64,000 nt of DNA from Tardiphaga robiniae (lineage in GTDB: Bacteria; Pseudomonadota; Alphaproteobacteria; Rhizobiales; Xanthobacteraceae). The stretch covers positions 186,001 to 250,000 of the forward strand of contig NZ_JABMCJ010000093.1 of assembly GCF_013359755.1 (NCBI RefSeq), given 5' to 3'. Every line of letters begins with the position of its first letter. The first letter of the stretch is position 1. Positions 34,104 through 43,441 of this stretch are shown here, piece after piece. Position numbers and translations under genes: made by a program. The notes under the pieces are model-generated. The model saw only the letters and a program-made list of their open reading frames with translations, was not told where the DNA came from and made no database searches.

Positions 34104-37100
34104 ATGAGCGTCTCGGAACCCTTCATCCGCCGGCCCATCGCGACGTCGTTGCTCGGCATCGCATTGTTGATCGGTGGCGCGCTTGGCTATTTCGGGCTTC
34201 CGGTGTCGGCGCTGCCGCAGGTCGATTTCCCGACCGTGCAGGTCTCGACGCAATTGCCGGGCGCGAGCCCCGAAGTGACAGCGTCGCTGATCACCGCGCC
34301 TCTGGAGCGTCAGCTCGGACAGATTCCGTCGCTGTCATCGATGACCTCGACGAGCTCGTTCGGCGTCAGCCAGATATCACTGCAATTCGATCTCAACCGC
34401 GATATCGATGGCGCGACCCAGGACGTGCAGGCGGCGATTAATGCCGCCGCCGGTGTGCTGCCGAAGAACCTGCCATACCCGCCGGTCTACGCGAAGGTCA
34501 ATCCGGCCGACGCGCCGGTGATGACATTGGCGCTGACCTCGGACACCATCTCGCTGCGATCGATGAGCGACCTGTCCGATACATTGCTGGCGCAGCGGCT
34601 CAGCCAGATTTCGGGTGTCGGCAAGGTTGCCGTGCTTGGCGGCTTGAAGCCAGCGGTGCGGGTGCAGGCGGATCTGGCGCGGCTCGCTGCCTACGGCATC
34701 GCGATGGAAGATCTGCGCGCAGCGATCGCCGGCGCCAATGTGTCGGGTCCCAAGGGCTCGCTCGACGGAGCGCAGCAAGCTTACACCATCGCAGCGAACG
34801 ACCAGATCGCGGCGGCGGATCAGTATCGGCCGATCATTATCGCTTATCGCAACGGATCCCCTGTCACCATCGGCGACATTGCGCAGATCGTCGACGGGCT
34901 GGAAAACGACCGTACTGGCGGTTGGTATCAAGGCACGCCAGCGGTGATCATCGAGATCCAGCGCCAGCCCGGCGCCAATGTTATCGAGGTCGTTCGCCAG
35001 ATCCGCGAGGAAATTCCGAAGGTTCAGCGGTCCATGCCCGCCGGCGTCAAGCTAACCATTGTCAGCGATCGCACTGTGACGATCCGCGCCTCCGTGCATG
35101 ACGTGCAATTCACGCTGGTCCTGTCCGTCATCTTGGTGACGCTGGTGGTGCTGCTGTTCCTCCGGTCGCTGCGTGCAACGCTGATTGCCGGCGTAGCGCT
35201 GCCGCTGTCGCTGATCACGTCCTTCGGCGTGATGTATTTCGCCGGCTTCAGTCTCGACAATCTCAGCCTGATGGCGCTGACCATCGGCACCGGCTTTGTC
35301 GTCGACGACGCCATCGTGATGATCGAGAACATCGTCCGCCACATGGAAGAGGGCGAAAGCCCGATGGAAGCGGCGCTGGCGGGCGCGAAGGAAATCGGCT
35401 TCACGGTGATCTCGCTGACGGTGTCGCTGATCGCTGTCTTCATCCCGCTGCTATTCATGTCCGGCCTCGTTGGCCGCATGTTCCGCGAATTCGCGATGAC
35501 GCTGACCATTGCCGTGGTGATGTCCGCCGTGGTCTCGCTGACGTTGACGCCGATGATGTGCTCGCGGCTTTTGAAGCACACCAAGGATGAATGGCAGGTG
35601 CCCGGTCTCGGCGCCGTCAGCCGCGGTATCGACCGGATGGTGGCGTTTTATCATCGCACGCTGCTGTGGGTGCTGCAGCATCAGCCGGCGACGCTGGTCG
35701 TCACGTTCCTGACCATCGTCGCAACGCTGGGTCTCTATGTCATCGCCCCCAAGGGCTTCCTGCCGCTGCAGGACACGGCCTCGATTACTGCGGTGACGGA
35801 AGCCGGCGCCGACGTGTCCTTCACGGAAATGCAGAGCCGGCAGGGCGCGGCAGCCGCAGCAATCCAGAGCGATCCGGATGTTACCGGCATCATCTCTGTG
35901 ATCGGCGGCGGCTCGGTCAATCCGACCACCAATGTCGGCCGGCTGGTGATGACCCTGAAGCCGCGCGGCGAGCGCAAGGACGACATGAACGCCGTGATCG
36001 CGCGGCTCAAGGATCGCGTCGCCGCGATCCCTGGCATGACCGTGTATTTCCAGCCCGTCCAGGACATCCAGATCAGTACGCAGAGTAGTCGCTCGCAATA
36101 TCAATACACGTTGACCGGGACTGATGCGGCCCAGGTGACCGAGTGGTCACAGAAGCTGGTTGCTGAATTGCGCCGCGATCCGATGTTTCGAGACGTATCC
36201 TCGGAAGCCCAGACCGGTGGATTGCGAGCCTCGCTCGACATCAACCGGCAGCGTGCCGGTCAGCTCGGCGTCAATCTACAGGGCGTCACCGACACGCTGA
36301 ATGACGCCTTCGCGCAGCGCCAGATTTCGACCATCTACGGTCAGGCCAATCAGTACCGCGTTGTGCTGGAAGCATTGCCGTCGCAGCAGCGCGATCCCGA
36401 TGTGCTGTCGAAACTGTATCTGCCCGGTGCGGCAGGCGCGCAGGTGCCGCTGTCTGCCGTAGCCACATTGACGCGTACCACGGCGCCACTGGCGATCTCG
36501 CATCAGGCGCAATTCCCCGCGATCTCGCTCAGCTTCAACCTCGGGCCTAACGAGGCGCTCGGCGATGCGGTCGACGAAGTGAAGAAGATCGAGACCCGGA
36601 TCGGCATGCCGACCAGCATTGTCGGGATGTTCTCCGGCGATGCTGCGGAATTCTCCAAGTCGCTGTCAGGGCAGCCCTGGCTGATCCTCGCGGCGCTGGT
36701 GACGATCTATATTGTGCTCGGTGTGCTCTATGAGAGCTACATTCATCCGATCACCATTCTCTCGACGCTGCCGTCCGCCGGTGTCGGTGCGATCCTGGCC
36801 CTGATGCTGACCGGGCAGGACCTGTCGGTGATCGGCCTGATCGGCATCATCCTCCTGATGGGCATCGTCAAGAAGAACGCGATCATGATGATCGACTTCG
36901 CACTGGATGCCGAGCGGAATCGTGGCATGGCGCCCGAAGCCGCCATCGTGGAAGCCTGCCTGCTGCGATTCAGGCCTATCATGATGACGACGCTGGCGGC
37001 GCTGTTCGGCGCATTGCCGCTGGCGATCGAAAGTGGCACCGGCGCAGAGCTGCGCTTCCCGCTCGGTGTCTCGATCATCGGCGGTCTGCTGCTCAGCCAG

Positions 37101-37226
37101 ATACTGACGCTCTACACCACGCCGGTGATCTATCTGGCGCTGGATCGCATCAACCGCCGGTTCGAGAAGAGTGTGCCGCCCGTTGCGGGTGCAGCCGGAA
37201 CGGCGGGAGCAGGGGGGCCGCCCTAG
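34104..37226 (+). CDS. mdtB: RND efflux pump inner-membrane subunit 1
   Basis: 1040 residues with the two 6-helix halves and large periplasmic loops of HAE-type RND pumps. The N-terminal FIRRPIATS, the proton-relay Asp pair in TGFVVDDAIVM (TM4) and the Lys of LMGIVKKNAIM (TM10) are intact. Adjacent to a second, different RND pump, as in MdtBC, which work as a mixed trimer. Substrates are not predictable from sequence. Confidence 0.93.
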   Translation: MSVSEPFIRRPIATSLLGIALLIGGALGYFGLPVSALPQVDFPTVQVSTQLPGASPEVTASLITAPLERQLGQIPSLSSMTSTSSFGVSQISLQFDLNRDIDGATQDVQAAINAAAGVLPKNLPYPPVYAKVNPADAPVMTLALTSDTISLRSMSDLSDTLLAQRLSQISGVGKVAVLGGLKPAVRVQADLARLAAYGIAMEDLRAAIAGANVSGPKGSLDGAQQAYTIAANDQIAAADQYRPIIIAYRNGSPVTIGDIAQIVDGLENDRTGGWYQGTPAVIIEIQRQPGANVIEVVRQIREEIPKVQRSMPAGVKLTIVSDRTVTIRASVHDVQFTLVLSVILVTLVVLLFLRSLRATLIAGVALPLSLITSFGVMYFAGFSLDNLSLMALTIGTGFVVDDAIVMIENIVRHMEEGESPMEAALAGAKEIGFTVISLTVSLIAVFIPLLFMSGLVGRMFREFAMTLTIAVVMSAVVSLTLTPMMCSRLLKHTKDEWQVPGLGAVSRGIDRMVAFYHRTLLWVLQHQPATLVVTFLTIVATLGLYVIAPKGFLPLQDTASITAVTEAGADVSFTEMQSRQGAAAAAIQSDPDVTGIISVIGGGSVNPTTNVGRLVMTLKPRGERKDDMNAVIARLKDRVAAIPGMTVYFQPVQDIQISTQSSRSQYQYTLTGTDAAQVTEWSQKLVAELRRDPMFRDVSSEAQTGGLRASLDINRQRAGQLGVNLQGVTDTLNDAFAQRQISTIYGQANQYRVVLEALPSQQRDPDVLSKLYLPGAAGAQVPLSAVATLTRTTAPLAISHQAQFPAISLSFNLGPNEALGDAVDEVKKIETRIGMPTSIVGMFSGDAAEFSKSLSGQPWLILAALVTIYIVLGVLYESYIHPITILSTLPSAGVGAILALMLTGQDLSVIGLIGIILLMGIVKKNAIMMIDFALDAERNRGMAPEAAIVEACLLRFRPIMMTTLAALFGALPLAIESGTGAELRFPLGVSIIGGLLLSQILTLYTTPVIYLALDRINRRFEKSVPPVAGAAGTAGAGGPP

Positions 37227-40200
37227 TGGCTTCCATCTCCATCTCAGCGCCATTCATCATGCGGCCGGTCGGCACCACGTTGCTGGCGATCGGACTGTTT
37301 CTTCTCGGCGTCGTCGCCTATCACTTCCTGCCGGTCGCCGCGACACCCAATGTCGATTTTCCGATGATCCGCGTACAGGCGTCGCGCCCGGGCGCCGATC
37401 CGTCGATCATGGCGGCGACCGTCGCAGCGCCCCTAGAACGACGTCTGGGCATCATTGCCGGCCTCGATCAGATCACCTCAACGAGTTCGCTGGGCTCGAC
37501 CAGTATTCAGTTGCAGTTCGCCATCGGCCGCGATGTCGATCGCGCCGCGCGTGACGTGCAAGCCGCGATCAATGCGTCGATGGCCGATCTGCCAACCGAT
37601 CTTCCGACACTGCCTACGTTCCGCAAGGCCAACCCGTCCGCCGCGCCTGTCTTCATTCTCGCTTTGACGTCGCCAACCATGTCGGCCTCCGCGATCTACG
37701 ACGTCGCCGATACCGTGATCGTACAGCGGCTGTCGCAGGTGCCGGGGGTCGGCGAAGTCACTGCCAGCGGCGCCGACCAGCCCGCGGTGCGCATCCAGCT
37801 CAATCCGGTCGCGCTGTCGAATGCCGGGATAGCCACCGACGACGTGCGCACCGCCATCGTCAATGCCAATCCGCTTGGTCCTGTCGGCATCTTCCAGGGA
37901 TCGCGGCAGAGCGAGACGATCTCGATGAATCCGCAGATGCGCACGGCGGAAGAATTTCGCGAGATCATCGTCAAGAGTTCAAACGGTAATTATCTGCGGC
38001 TGTCTGATGTCGCCGATGTTCAGGATGCGACGCGCAACAGTCGCTCGGTTGCCTGGTTCAACAAGCAGCCGGCGGTGCTCATCCAGATCACCAAACAAGG
38101 CGACGCCAATGTCATCGACACCGTCGATCGCGTGAAAGCGCTGATCCCCGATCTGAAACAATGGATTCCCGCGGGGATCGAGATTTCGGTTCTGACCGAC
38201 CGCACGGGTACCATTCGCGCCTCGGTCGAGGACATGGAGTGGACGCTATTTGCCACGGCCGTACTGGTGATGGCCGTGGTGTTCCTGTTCCTGCGTCGTG
38301 GCACGCCCACCATCGCGGCCGGCGTCTCGGTGCCGCTGGCGCTGGCCGGTACCTGCGTCGGCATGTGGCTGGCCGGCTTCTCGATCAACAACCTGTCGCT
38401 GATGGCGCTGGCGATCTCTGTCGGCTTCGTGGTCGACGACGCCATCGTCATGATCGAGAACATGTACCGCAATCTTGAAGAGGGCATGGCGCCGATGCAG
38501 GCGGCGCTCGGCGGCGCCAGGCAGATCGGCTTCACGGTGCTGTCGATCAGCCTGTCGCTGATCGCCGCCTTCATCCCGCTAATCTTTATGGATGGTCTGG
38601 TCGGCCGATTGCTGCGCGAATTCTCTTTGACGCTGACATTCTCGATTGTCGTCTCGACGCTGGTATCGCTGACGGTGACACCGATGATCTGTGCGCAATA
38701 TATCAAAAGCGGTCTGTCGAGCACCGAGACCCGTTTCGACCGTATCGTCGAAGGCACGCTGTCACGCGTCGTGGCGTTCTATGAACGCACGCTGCATGTG
38801 GTGCTGGGTTTTCCACTCCTGACGCTGTTGGTGTTCTTCGCCACCATCGCGCTGACGGTCACACTCTACATCAAGACGCCGAAAGGTTTTTTCCCGAACG
38901 ACGACAGTGGCTTCGTGATCGGCGCAACGCGCGCATCGGCCGATGTCTCGTTTCAGGCGATGCTCGGATTGCAGCAGCATATGGCTGATCTCGTGCTGAG
39001 CGATCCCGGCGTGGCCAGTATCGGTTCGTCGCTTGGCGGCACTGGCGGGCCGGGCGGCGGCGGCGCCAACCGGGGCACCATGTTTATCGCCTTGAAACCA
39101 CCAGAGGAGCGCAACGGAGCGTCGACCGAAGACGTCATCAACCGGTTGCGTCCGAAGCTCAGCGCGGTCCCCGGTATCCGTCTCTTCATGTTTGCTGCCC
39201 AGGATCTGCGTGCCGGCGGGCGCCAGAGCGACTCCAACTATCAATACACGCTGACCTCGACCAATCTCGATCTCCTGCAGAAATGGGCACCGCTGGTCGG
39301 CAAGCGGCTGGAGAGCGTTGAGGGCATCACCGACGTGTCGAGCGACCGCGATCCCGGCGGATTGCAATTGACGCTGACCATAGACCGCAAGATGGCATCG
39401 AGCCTCGGCGTCAAGGTGCAGGACATCGATAACGCGCTCAACAACGCGTTCTCGCAGCGACAGATCTCGACGATCTACACCCAGCGCAACCAGTATAAGG
39501 TGGTGCTGGAAATCGATCCGAAATTCCAGAACGATCCGTCCGATCTCGATCGCATCTATGTCGCGGGTCTGAATGGGTCGCAGGTGCCGCTGTCGGCGGT
39601 TGTGCGCATGTCGCGCACGTTGTCGGCGCTGGCGGTGTTCCACTCGCAGGGGTTCCCGTCGACGACGGTGTCGTTCAACACGCTACCTGGCGTGCAGCTC
39701 GATGCCGTGACAGGCAACATCCAGCGCGCGGTCGACGAACTGCATATGCCGGAAGGAATCCGGGGCGGCTTCGATGGCAATGCCGGTGACTTCAGCAAGA
39801 CCACGGGGCGGCAGCCGCTGCTGATCCTCGGCGCGCTCATCGCAATGTATATCGTGCTCGGGGTGCTCTATGAGAGCCTGGTGCATCCTCTGACTATCAT
39901 CTCGACGTTGCCCTCGGCGGGGCTCGGCGCATTGCTGGCGTTGCAGATCACCAACACGCCGCTGACCGTGATCGCCTTCGTCGGGATCATTCTCCTCATC
40001 GGCATCGTCAAGAAGAACGGAATCATGATGGTCGACTTCGCCATCGAGGCGGAGCGGCATCGCGGACTGTCGCCCGCCGAGGCGATCTTCGAGGCCTGCA
40101 CCGTGCGCTTCCGCCCAATCCTGATGACGTCATTGGCCGCGGTGTTCGCCGCGATCCCGCTGGTCATCGCGACCGGGCCGGGCACGGAACTGCGCCGCCC

Positions 40201-40336
40201 GCTGGGCATCACCATCATCGGCGGGTTGTTCGTCTCGCAGGTGCTGACGCTTTACACCACGCCGGTGATCTATCTCCTGATCGACCGGCTGCGTAACCGC
40301 TTCCGCCCGGCACCGCTACCTGCGCCTGCCGAATAG
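37226..40336 (+). CDS. mdtC: RND efflux pump inner-membrane subunit 2
   Basis: 1036 residues of the same family as the preceding pump but clearly diverged. It keeps FIMRPVGTT at the N-terminus, the Asp pair in VGFVVDDAIVM and LIGIVKKNGIM. The GTG start shares one base with the upstream TAG stop (TAGTG), so the two pumps should be made in fixed ratio, supporting a heterotrimer as in MdtBC. A glycine-rich insertion (GGTGGPGGGG) is present in the second periplasmic loop. Confidence 0.92.
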   Translation: MASISISAPFIMRPVGTTLLAIGLFLLGVVAYHFLPVAATPNVDFPMIRVQASRPGADPSIMAATVAAPLERRLGIIAGLDQITSTSSLGSTSIQLQFAIGRDVDRAARDVQAAINASMADLPTDLPTLPTFRKANPSAAPVFILALTSPTMSASAIYDVADTVIVQRLSQVPGVGEVTASGADQPAVRIQLNPVALSNAGIATDDVRTAIVNANPLGPVGIFQGSRQSETISMNPQMRTAEEFREIIVKSSNGNYLRLSDVADVQDATRNSRSVAWFNKQPAVLIQITKQGDANVIDTVDRVKALIPDLKQWIPAGIEISVLTDRTGTIRASVEDMEWTLFATAVLVMAVVFLFLRRGTPTIAAGVSVPLALAGTCVGMWLAGFSINNLSLMALAISVGFVVDDAIVMIENMYRNLEEGMAPMQAALGGARQIGFTVLSISLSLIAAFIPLIFMDGLVGRLLREFSLTLTFSIVVSTLVSLTVTPMICAQYIKSGLSSTETRFDRIVEGTLSRVVAFYERTLHVVLGFPLLTLLVFFATIALTVTLYIKTPKGFFPNDDSGFVIGATRASADVSFQAMLGLQQHMADLVLSDPGVASIGSSLGGTGGPGGGGANRGTMFIALKPPEERNGASTEDVINRLRPKLSAVPGIRLFMFAAQDLRAGGRQSDSNYQYTLTSTNLDLLQKWAPLVGKRLESVEGITDVSSDRDPGGLQLTLTIDRKMASSLGVKVQDIDNALNNAFSQRQISTIYTQRNQYKVVLEIDPKFQNDPSDLDRIYVAGLNGSQVPLSAVVRMSRTLSALAVFHSQGFPSTTVSFNTLPGVQLDAVTGNIQRAVDELHMPEGIRGGFDGNAGDFSKTTGRQPLLILGALIAMYIVLGVLYESLVHPLTIISTLPSAGLGALLALQITNTPLTVIAFVGIILLIGIVKKNGIMMVDFAIEAERHRGLSPAEAIFEACTVRFRPILMTSLAAVFAAIPLVIATGPGTELRRPLGITIIGGLFVSQVLTLYTTPVIYLLIDRLRNRFRPAPLPAPAE

Positions 40337-40393
40337 CAAAAATCCGAGCGTCACGGCGGTTGAAGCCTCGGGCCACGCGGCGTATAGCGGGCA

Positions 40394-41128
40394 ATGTCCA
40401 AGAAATCAGATCTGCAAGCCGCTGAGGTCGCTGAAGCGATCCCGGAATGTCCGCATTGCCACAAGCCGATGCCGCTGTGCATCTGCGACAGCATTACGCC
40501 CATCGACAACAAGATCGAGCTCCTGATCCTGCAGCATCCGCAGGAGCAGGACAGGGCGCTGGGCACCGCCCGCGTCGCGGCGCTTCATTTCAAGAAGGCC
40601 ACGGTCAAGATCGGCCTGTCCTGGCCGAGCCTCGCCAAGGCGCTGGGCAAGCCGGTCGCGGATCCCGCGCGTTGGGCGATCCTCTATCTCGGCTCGGCCA
40701 AGGTCACCGATTACGAGACTGACCGGGATATCCTCGCCATCGACCGCAAGGGTCAGGCTGAGGAAAACCAGCGCGCATTGCTGAAAGACATCCAGGGCAT
40801 CGTGCTGCTCGACGGCACCTGGAGCCAAGCCAAGGCGCTGTGGTGGCGCAATGCCTGGATGCTGAAATGCCAGCGCGTGATCCTCGGACCGGCCAAACCG
40901 TCGCTTTACGGCAAGCTGCGCCGCGAACCGCGCAAGGACGGCCTGTCGACCATCGAAGCCGCGGGGATGTTGCTGGCCAGCCTCGAACGGAAGCCGGAGA
41001 TCGAGACCACGCTGAACGAGGCTTTCGAGCGGATGCTGGCGAAATATCGCGAAGCCCAGACCGTCATGCCGGAACTGGCGCCAAAGCCCAAACCCAAGCG
41101 CGACTGGCGGCGTAAGAAGCACGCCTGA
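40394..41128 (+). CDS. DTW-domain protein, probable tRNA-uridine aminocarboxypropyltransferase
   Basis: 244 residues. A zinc-type Cys cluster at the N-terminus (CPHCHKPMPLCIC) and the signature LLDGTWSQAK (D-x-T-W form) are those of the DTW family; the E. coli and eukaryotic members install acp3U in tRNA using the aminocarboxypropyl group of SAM. The C-terminus is a Lys/Arg/Pro tail (PKPKPKRDWRRKKHA), which could bind RNA. Stand-alone gene, 57 bases after the efflux operon. Confidence 0.85.
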   Translation: MSKKSDLQAAEVAEAIPECPHCHKPMPLCICDSITPIDNKIELLILQHPQEQDRALGTARVAALHFKKATVKIGLSWPSLAKALGKPVADPARWAILYLGSAKVTDYETDRDILAIDRKGQAEENQRALLKDIQGIVLLDGTWSQAKALWWRNAWMLKCQRVILGPAKPSLYGKLRREPRKDGLSTIEAAGMLLASLERKPEIETTLNEAFERMLAKYREAQTVMPELAPKPKPKRDWRRKKHA

Positions 41129-41155
41129 TCGCGTTCGGTTTTGATTGATCCCGGC

Positions 41156-41479
41156 CTATCGGCTGCTGGGCGGCGGACCGACGCCGGCTTCACGCTCGTC
41201 ACTCGATGATGACGGTCTGACGAGCGACGGAAACGGATTGCGGAACAGTCCGCCGCGAGCTTCTTCCACGACGGGTGCGGGAGGCGGTGCCGGGGCTGCA
41301 GCCTGCGGCGGCACCACTGGAACCGGCAGCTTCTCGCACTTCAGGGAGTAGACCAACTGGCCGTCGGCGGTCCGGCCGATCGGCGCGCAGGGATCGGTGC
41401 GGGCCGGAACGGGCGGTTTGGCCTGGGCCCAGCCTGGCGAGGTCATCAGCAACGTTGCGATCAAGACCCGGATGTTCAT
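41156..41479 (-). CDS. Small secreted Pro/Ala-rich protein, 107 aa
   Basis: Start taken at ATG 41479 (MNIRVLIATL), with AGGGGG five to six bases upstream; the longer frame to 41557 is unlikely. The signal peptide ends WAQA (about residue 20). The mature part has two Cys (DPCAP, LKCEK) that may form a disulfide, followed by a Pro/Ala linker and a Ser-rich tail. No domain recognised. Converges on the DTW gene. Confidence 0.65.
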   Translation of the reverse strand: MNIRVLIATLLMTSPGWAQAKPPVPARTDPCAPIGRTADGQLVYSLKCEKLPVPVVPPQAAAPAPPPAPVVEEARGGLFRNPFPSLVRPSSSSDEREAGVGPPPSSR

Positions 41480-41609
41480 CGTGCCCCCTAGGGTTGGCAG
41501 GATGCTACGATCAATACTCCAATCTTGCCAAGCGAAGTGTTGCAGCGCACCACTCATAGCAGTCGCGCCCGATCGCGGGTCTGGCAGGCTAAGTTATTGA
41601 TTGGATTGA

Positions 41610-41683
41610 TGGAGGCCACGTCGGGAATCGAACCCGAATAAACGGTTTTGCAGACCGGCGCGTAACCATTCCGCCACATGGCC
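41610..41683 (-). tRNA. tRNA-Cys (anticodon GCA)
   Basis: A 74-base cloverleaf on the minus strand with encoded CCA. Acceptor GGCCATG pairs with CGTGGCC (one T-G). The anticodon stem encloses CTGCAAA, giving GCA. T arm TCGGGTTCGATTCCCGA. Confidence 0.95.
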
Positions 41684-41768
41684 CCATAGCGGGTTAGTTA
41701 CAGACCGTTCGCCATTTAGGCAATGCCCGGCTGAAATCTTTCATGGGGTCCGACATACCGACACAAGA

Positions 41769-41948
41769 TCAGCAGGAGGCCTGCCAGCCATCCGGAAACG
41801 GAATCAGCGGCCAGGGGCCGTCATTGTCGTTCGCAGCGGTCGGAATCGGGGCGAAGAACATTTCCTGGCTGCGCAGATCGTCCCGCACATCGGCCTCGAT
41901 TTCGGCTCGGACTGTCTCCAGCAGATAGTCAAATTCGGCTTCGCTCAT
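41769..41948 (-). CDS. Small acidic protein, 59 aa
   Basis: A short frame (MSEAEFDYLL start, GWQASC end) with a GGGAG ribosome binding site nine bases before the ATG. It is acidic and amphipathic in the first half (ETVRAEIEADVRDDL) and Pro/Trp-rich in the second. The ribosome binding site forms the right arm of a perfect hairpin (GCTCCC-N6-GGGAGC, 41955-41972), which could shut translation off. Function unknown. Confidence 0.6.
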   Translation of the reverse strand: MSEAEFDYLLETVRAEIEADVRDDLRSQEMFFAPIPTAANDNDGPWPLIPFPDGWQASC

Positions 41949-42123
41949 CTTTTAGCTCCCTGTCTTGGGAGCAATCTGACGCAAAGCCTTTGTTGGGCTG
42001 TTGAATGGATCGTTCAAATTGTACCGATCCACACGCGAGGCCCGTCATGGTTACCGGGACGTTTACCTCACTGGATCAATGGCGTGGCTCGCGAACGCCG
42101 ATCAAGCATCGCCGACGGTAACA

Positions 42124-43095
42124 TTAAACTGTCTGGGCTGTAACGGGTGTGTCTGTCTCCAGGAGCGTATCCAGCATCTTGCGGCCCCTGGTGCTGGCCT
42201 GCATCAGGGGATCCGCCTTGAAGGTCGATTTCAGGAAGCTCGATACCGCGCGGATGCGCGGCACGAATTGCAGATCGTTATGGACGTTGATCCACAGCTC
42301 TCGCGTGGTGGACAGCTTGTCGTGCAGCACCGGGATCAGGTCGGGGCGACGCGCCGTTGCAAAACTTGGCAGCAGTACAAGCCCAATGCCGCCGGCCGCA
42401 GCGTTCATCTGCGCGCACATGCTGTTGGAATGGAACGAAACCGGCGGGCTCTTGATGATGTCATCGAGCCAGCGCACGGAGTCGAGCTGGATCTGGTCGT
42501 CGATATAGGTGACGAAGCTGTGCTTTGTGAGTTCGGATGGGCTCTTCGGCACGCCATGCGCGTCGAGATACTCTTGCGACGCATAGAGCCCGAGCTGAAA
42601 GCAGCCGATCCGCTCGGACACCATGCCCTGACCGGTCGGGCGGAAGAAGCTCAGAAACAGATCGGCCTCGCGCCGGTTCACCGAGACGCTCTGCGGTGAC
42701 GTCAGCAGCTCGACGGTCAGGTCGGGATGCTGTTTGCGCAATTCGACGAAGCGGTAGGCGAGGTAGAGCGAGGCGATGCCTTCCATCGTGGCAAGACGGA
42801 CCCGGCCAGCCATACGGCTGCCGCCGCATTGCACGTCTTCCCGCATGGCGATCACGGCGCTCTCGATCCGCTCGGCATGGCAGAGCAGGCGGTCGCCGGT
42901 CTCGTTGACCTTCAGTCCGGACGGCAATCGCTCGAACAGCGCCACACCCAGCGTGCTCTCGAGATGCGCGATGCGGCGACTGATGGTGGATTGATCGACC
43001 CGGAGGCGCTTGGCCGCACTGCCAAGGCTGCCGCCGCGCGCCGCGTGAATGAAGACCTTGAGGTCGTCCCAATCGAGCGATTTGAAGTTTTCCAT
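42124..43095 (-). CDS. LysR-family transcriptional regulator
   Basis: 323 residues: winged helix-turn-helix at the N-terminus (SLGSAAKRLRVDQSTISRRI, about 23-42) followed by a substrate-binding-type effector domain. It is divergent from the liv-type importer at 43442 with about 350 bases between, the usual position of a LysR activator, so it may regulate that importer; ligand unknown. Confidence 0.9.
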   Translation of the reverse strand: MENFKSLDWDDLKVFIHAARGGSLGSAAKRLRVDQSTISRRIAHLESTLGVALFERLPSGLKVNETGDRLLCHAERIESAVIAMREDVQCGGSRMAGRVRLATMEGIASLYLAYRFVELRKQHPDLTVELLTSPQSVSVNRREADLFLSFFRPTGQGMVSERIGCFQLGLYASQEYLDAHGVPKSPSELTKHSFVTYIDDQIQLDSVRWLDDIIKSPPVSFHSNSMCAQMNAAAGGIGLVLLPSFATARRPDLIPVLHDKLSTTRELWINVHNDLQFVPRIRAVSSFLKSTFKADPLMQASTRGRKMLDTLLETDTPVTAQTV

Positions 43096-43441
43096 GCAGA
43101 GTTAACAGCAAGAGCTGTGCCAGCACGCGCTACTGGGACGCCTTGTCGCGGTGGAAAAGCCAGTCTGCAAGGCCCTTTGCAGGATTGTCTATACCCCGTG
43201 CGATCCGAAGCAACCTAGCCTGACGGGAACAAAGAACGATCCGTCTCTCTCGCTTTGCGGACGCAGCGCTGCCGGAAGTCCGGGTTCAGCGAGTGACCAT
43301 GAATGAGGCTCTTGCGATGATCTCGCAGGCACCACGAGAGTCGCGACGGCATGCCGTTCCAGAAGCTCAATTTCGCGGGGGCCAGCCCCCATCGCAGCTC
43401 ACCGGCCAATGGCGGCGGTGATCGAACCAGAAGGGTGTGTC
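43096..43441. other. Intergenic region between lysR and the liv-type operon
   Basis: About 345 bases between divergent genes, expected to contain both promoters and LysR sites. I see no consensus sigma70 promoter and no clear T-N11-A dyad that I would assign. No supportable ORF. Confidence 0.4.
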
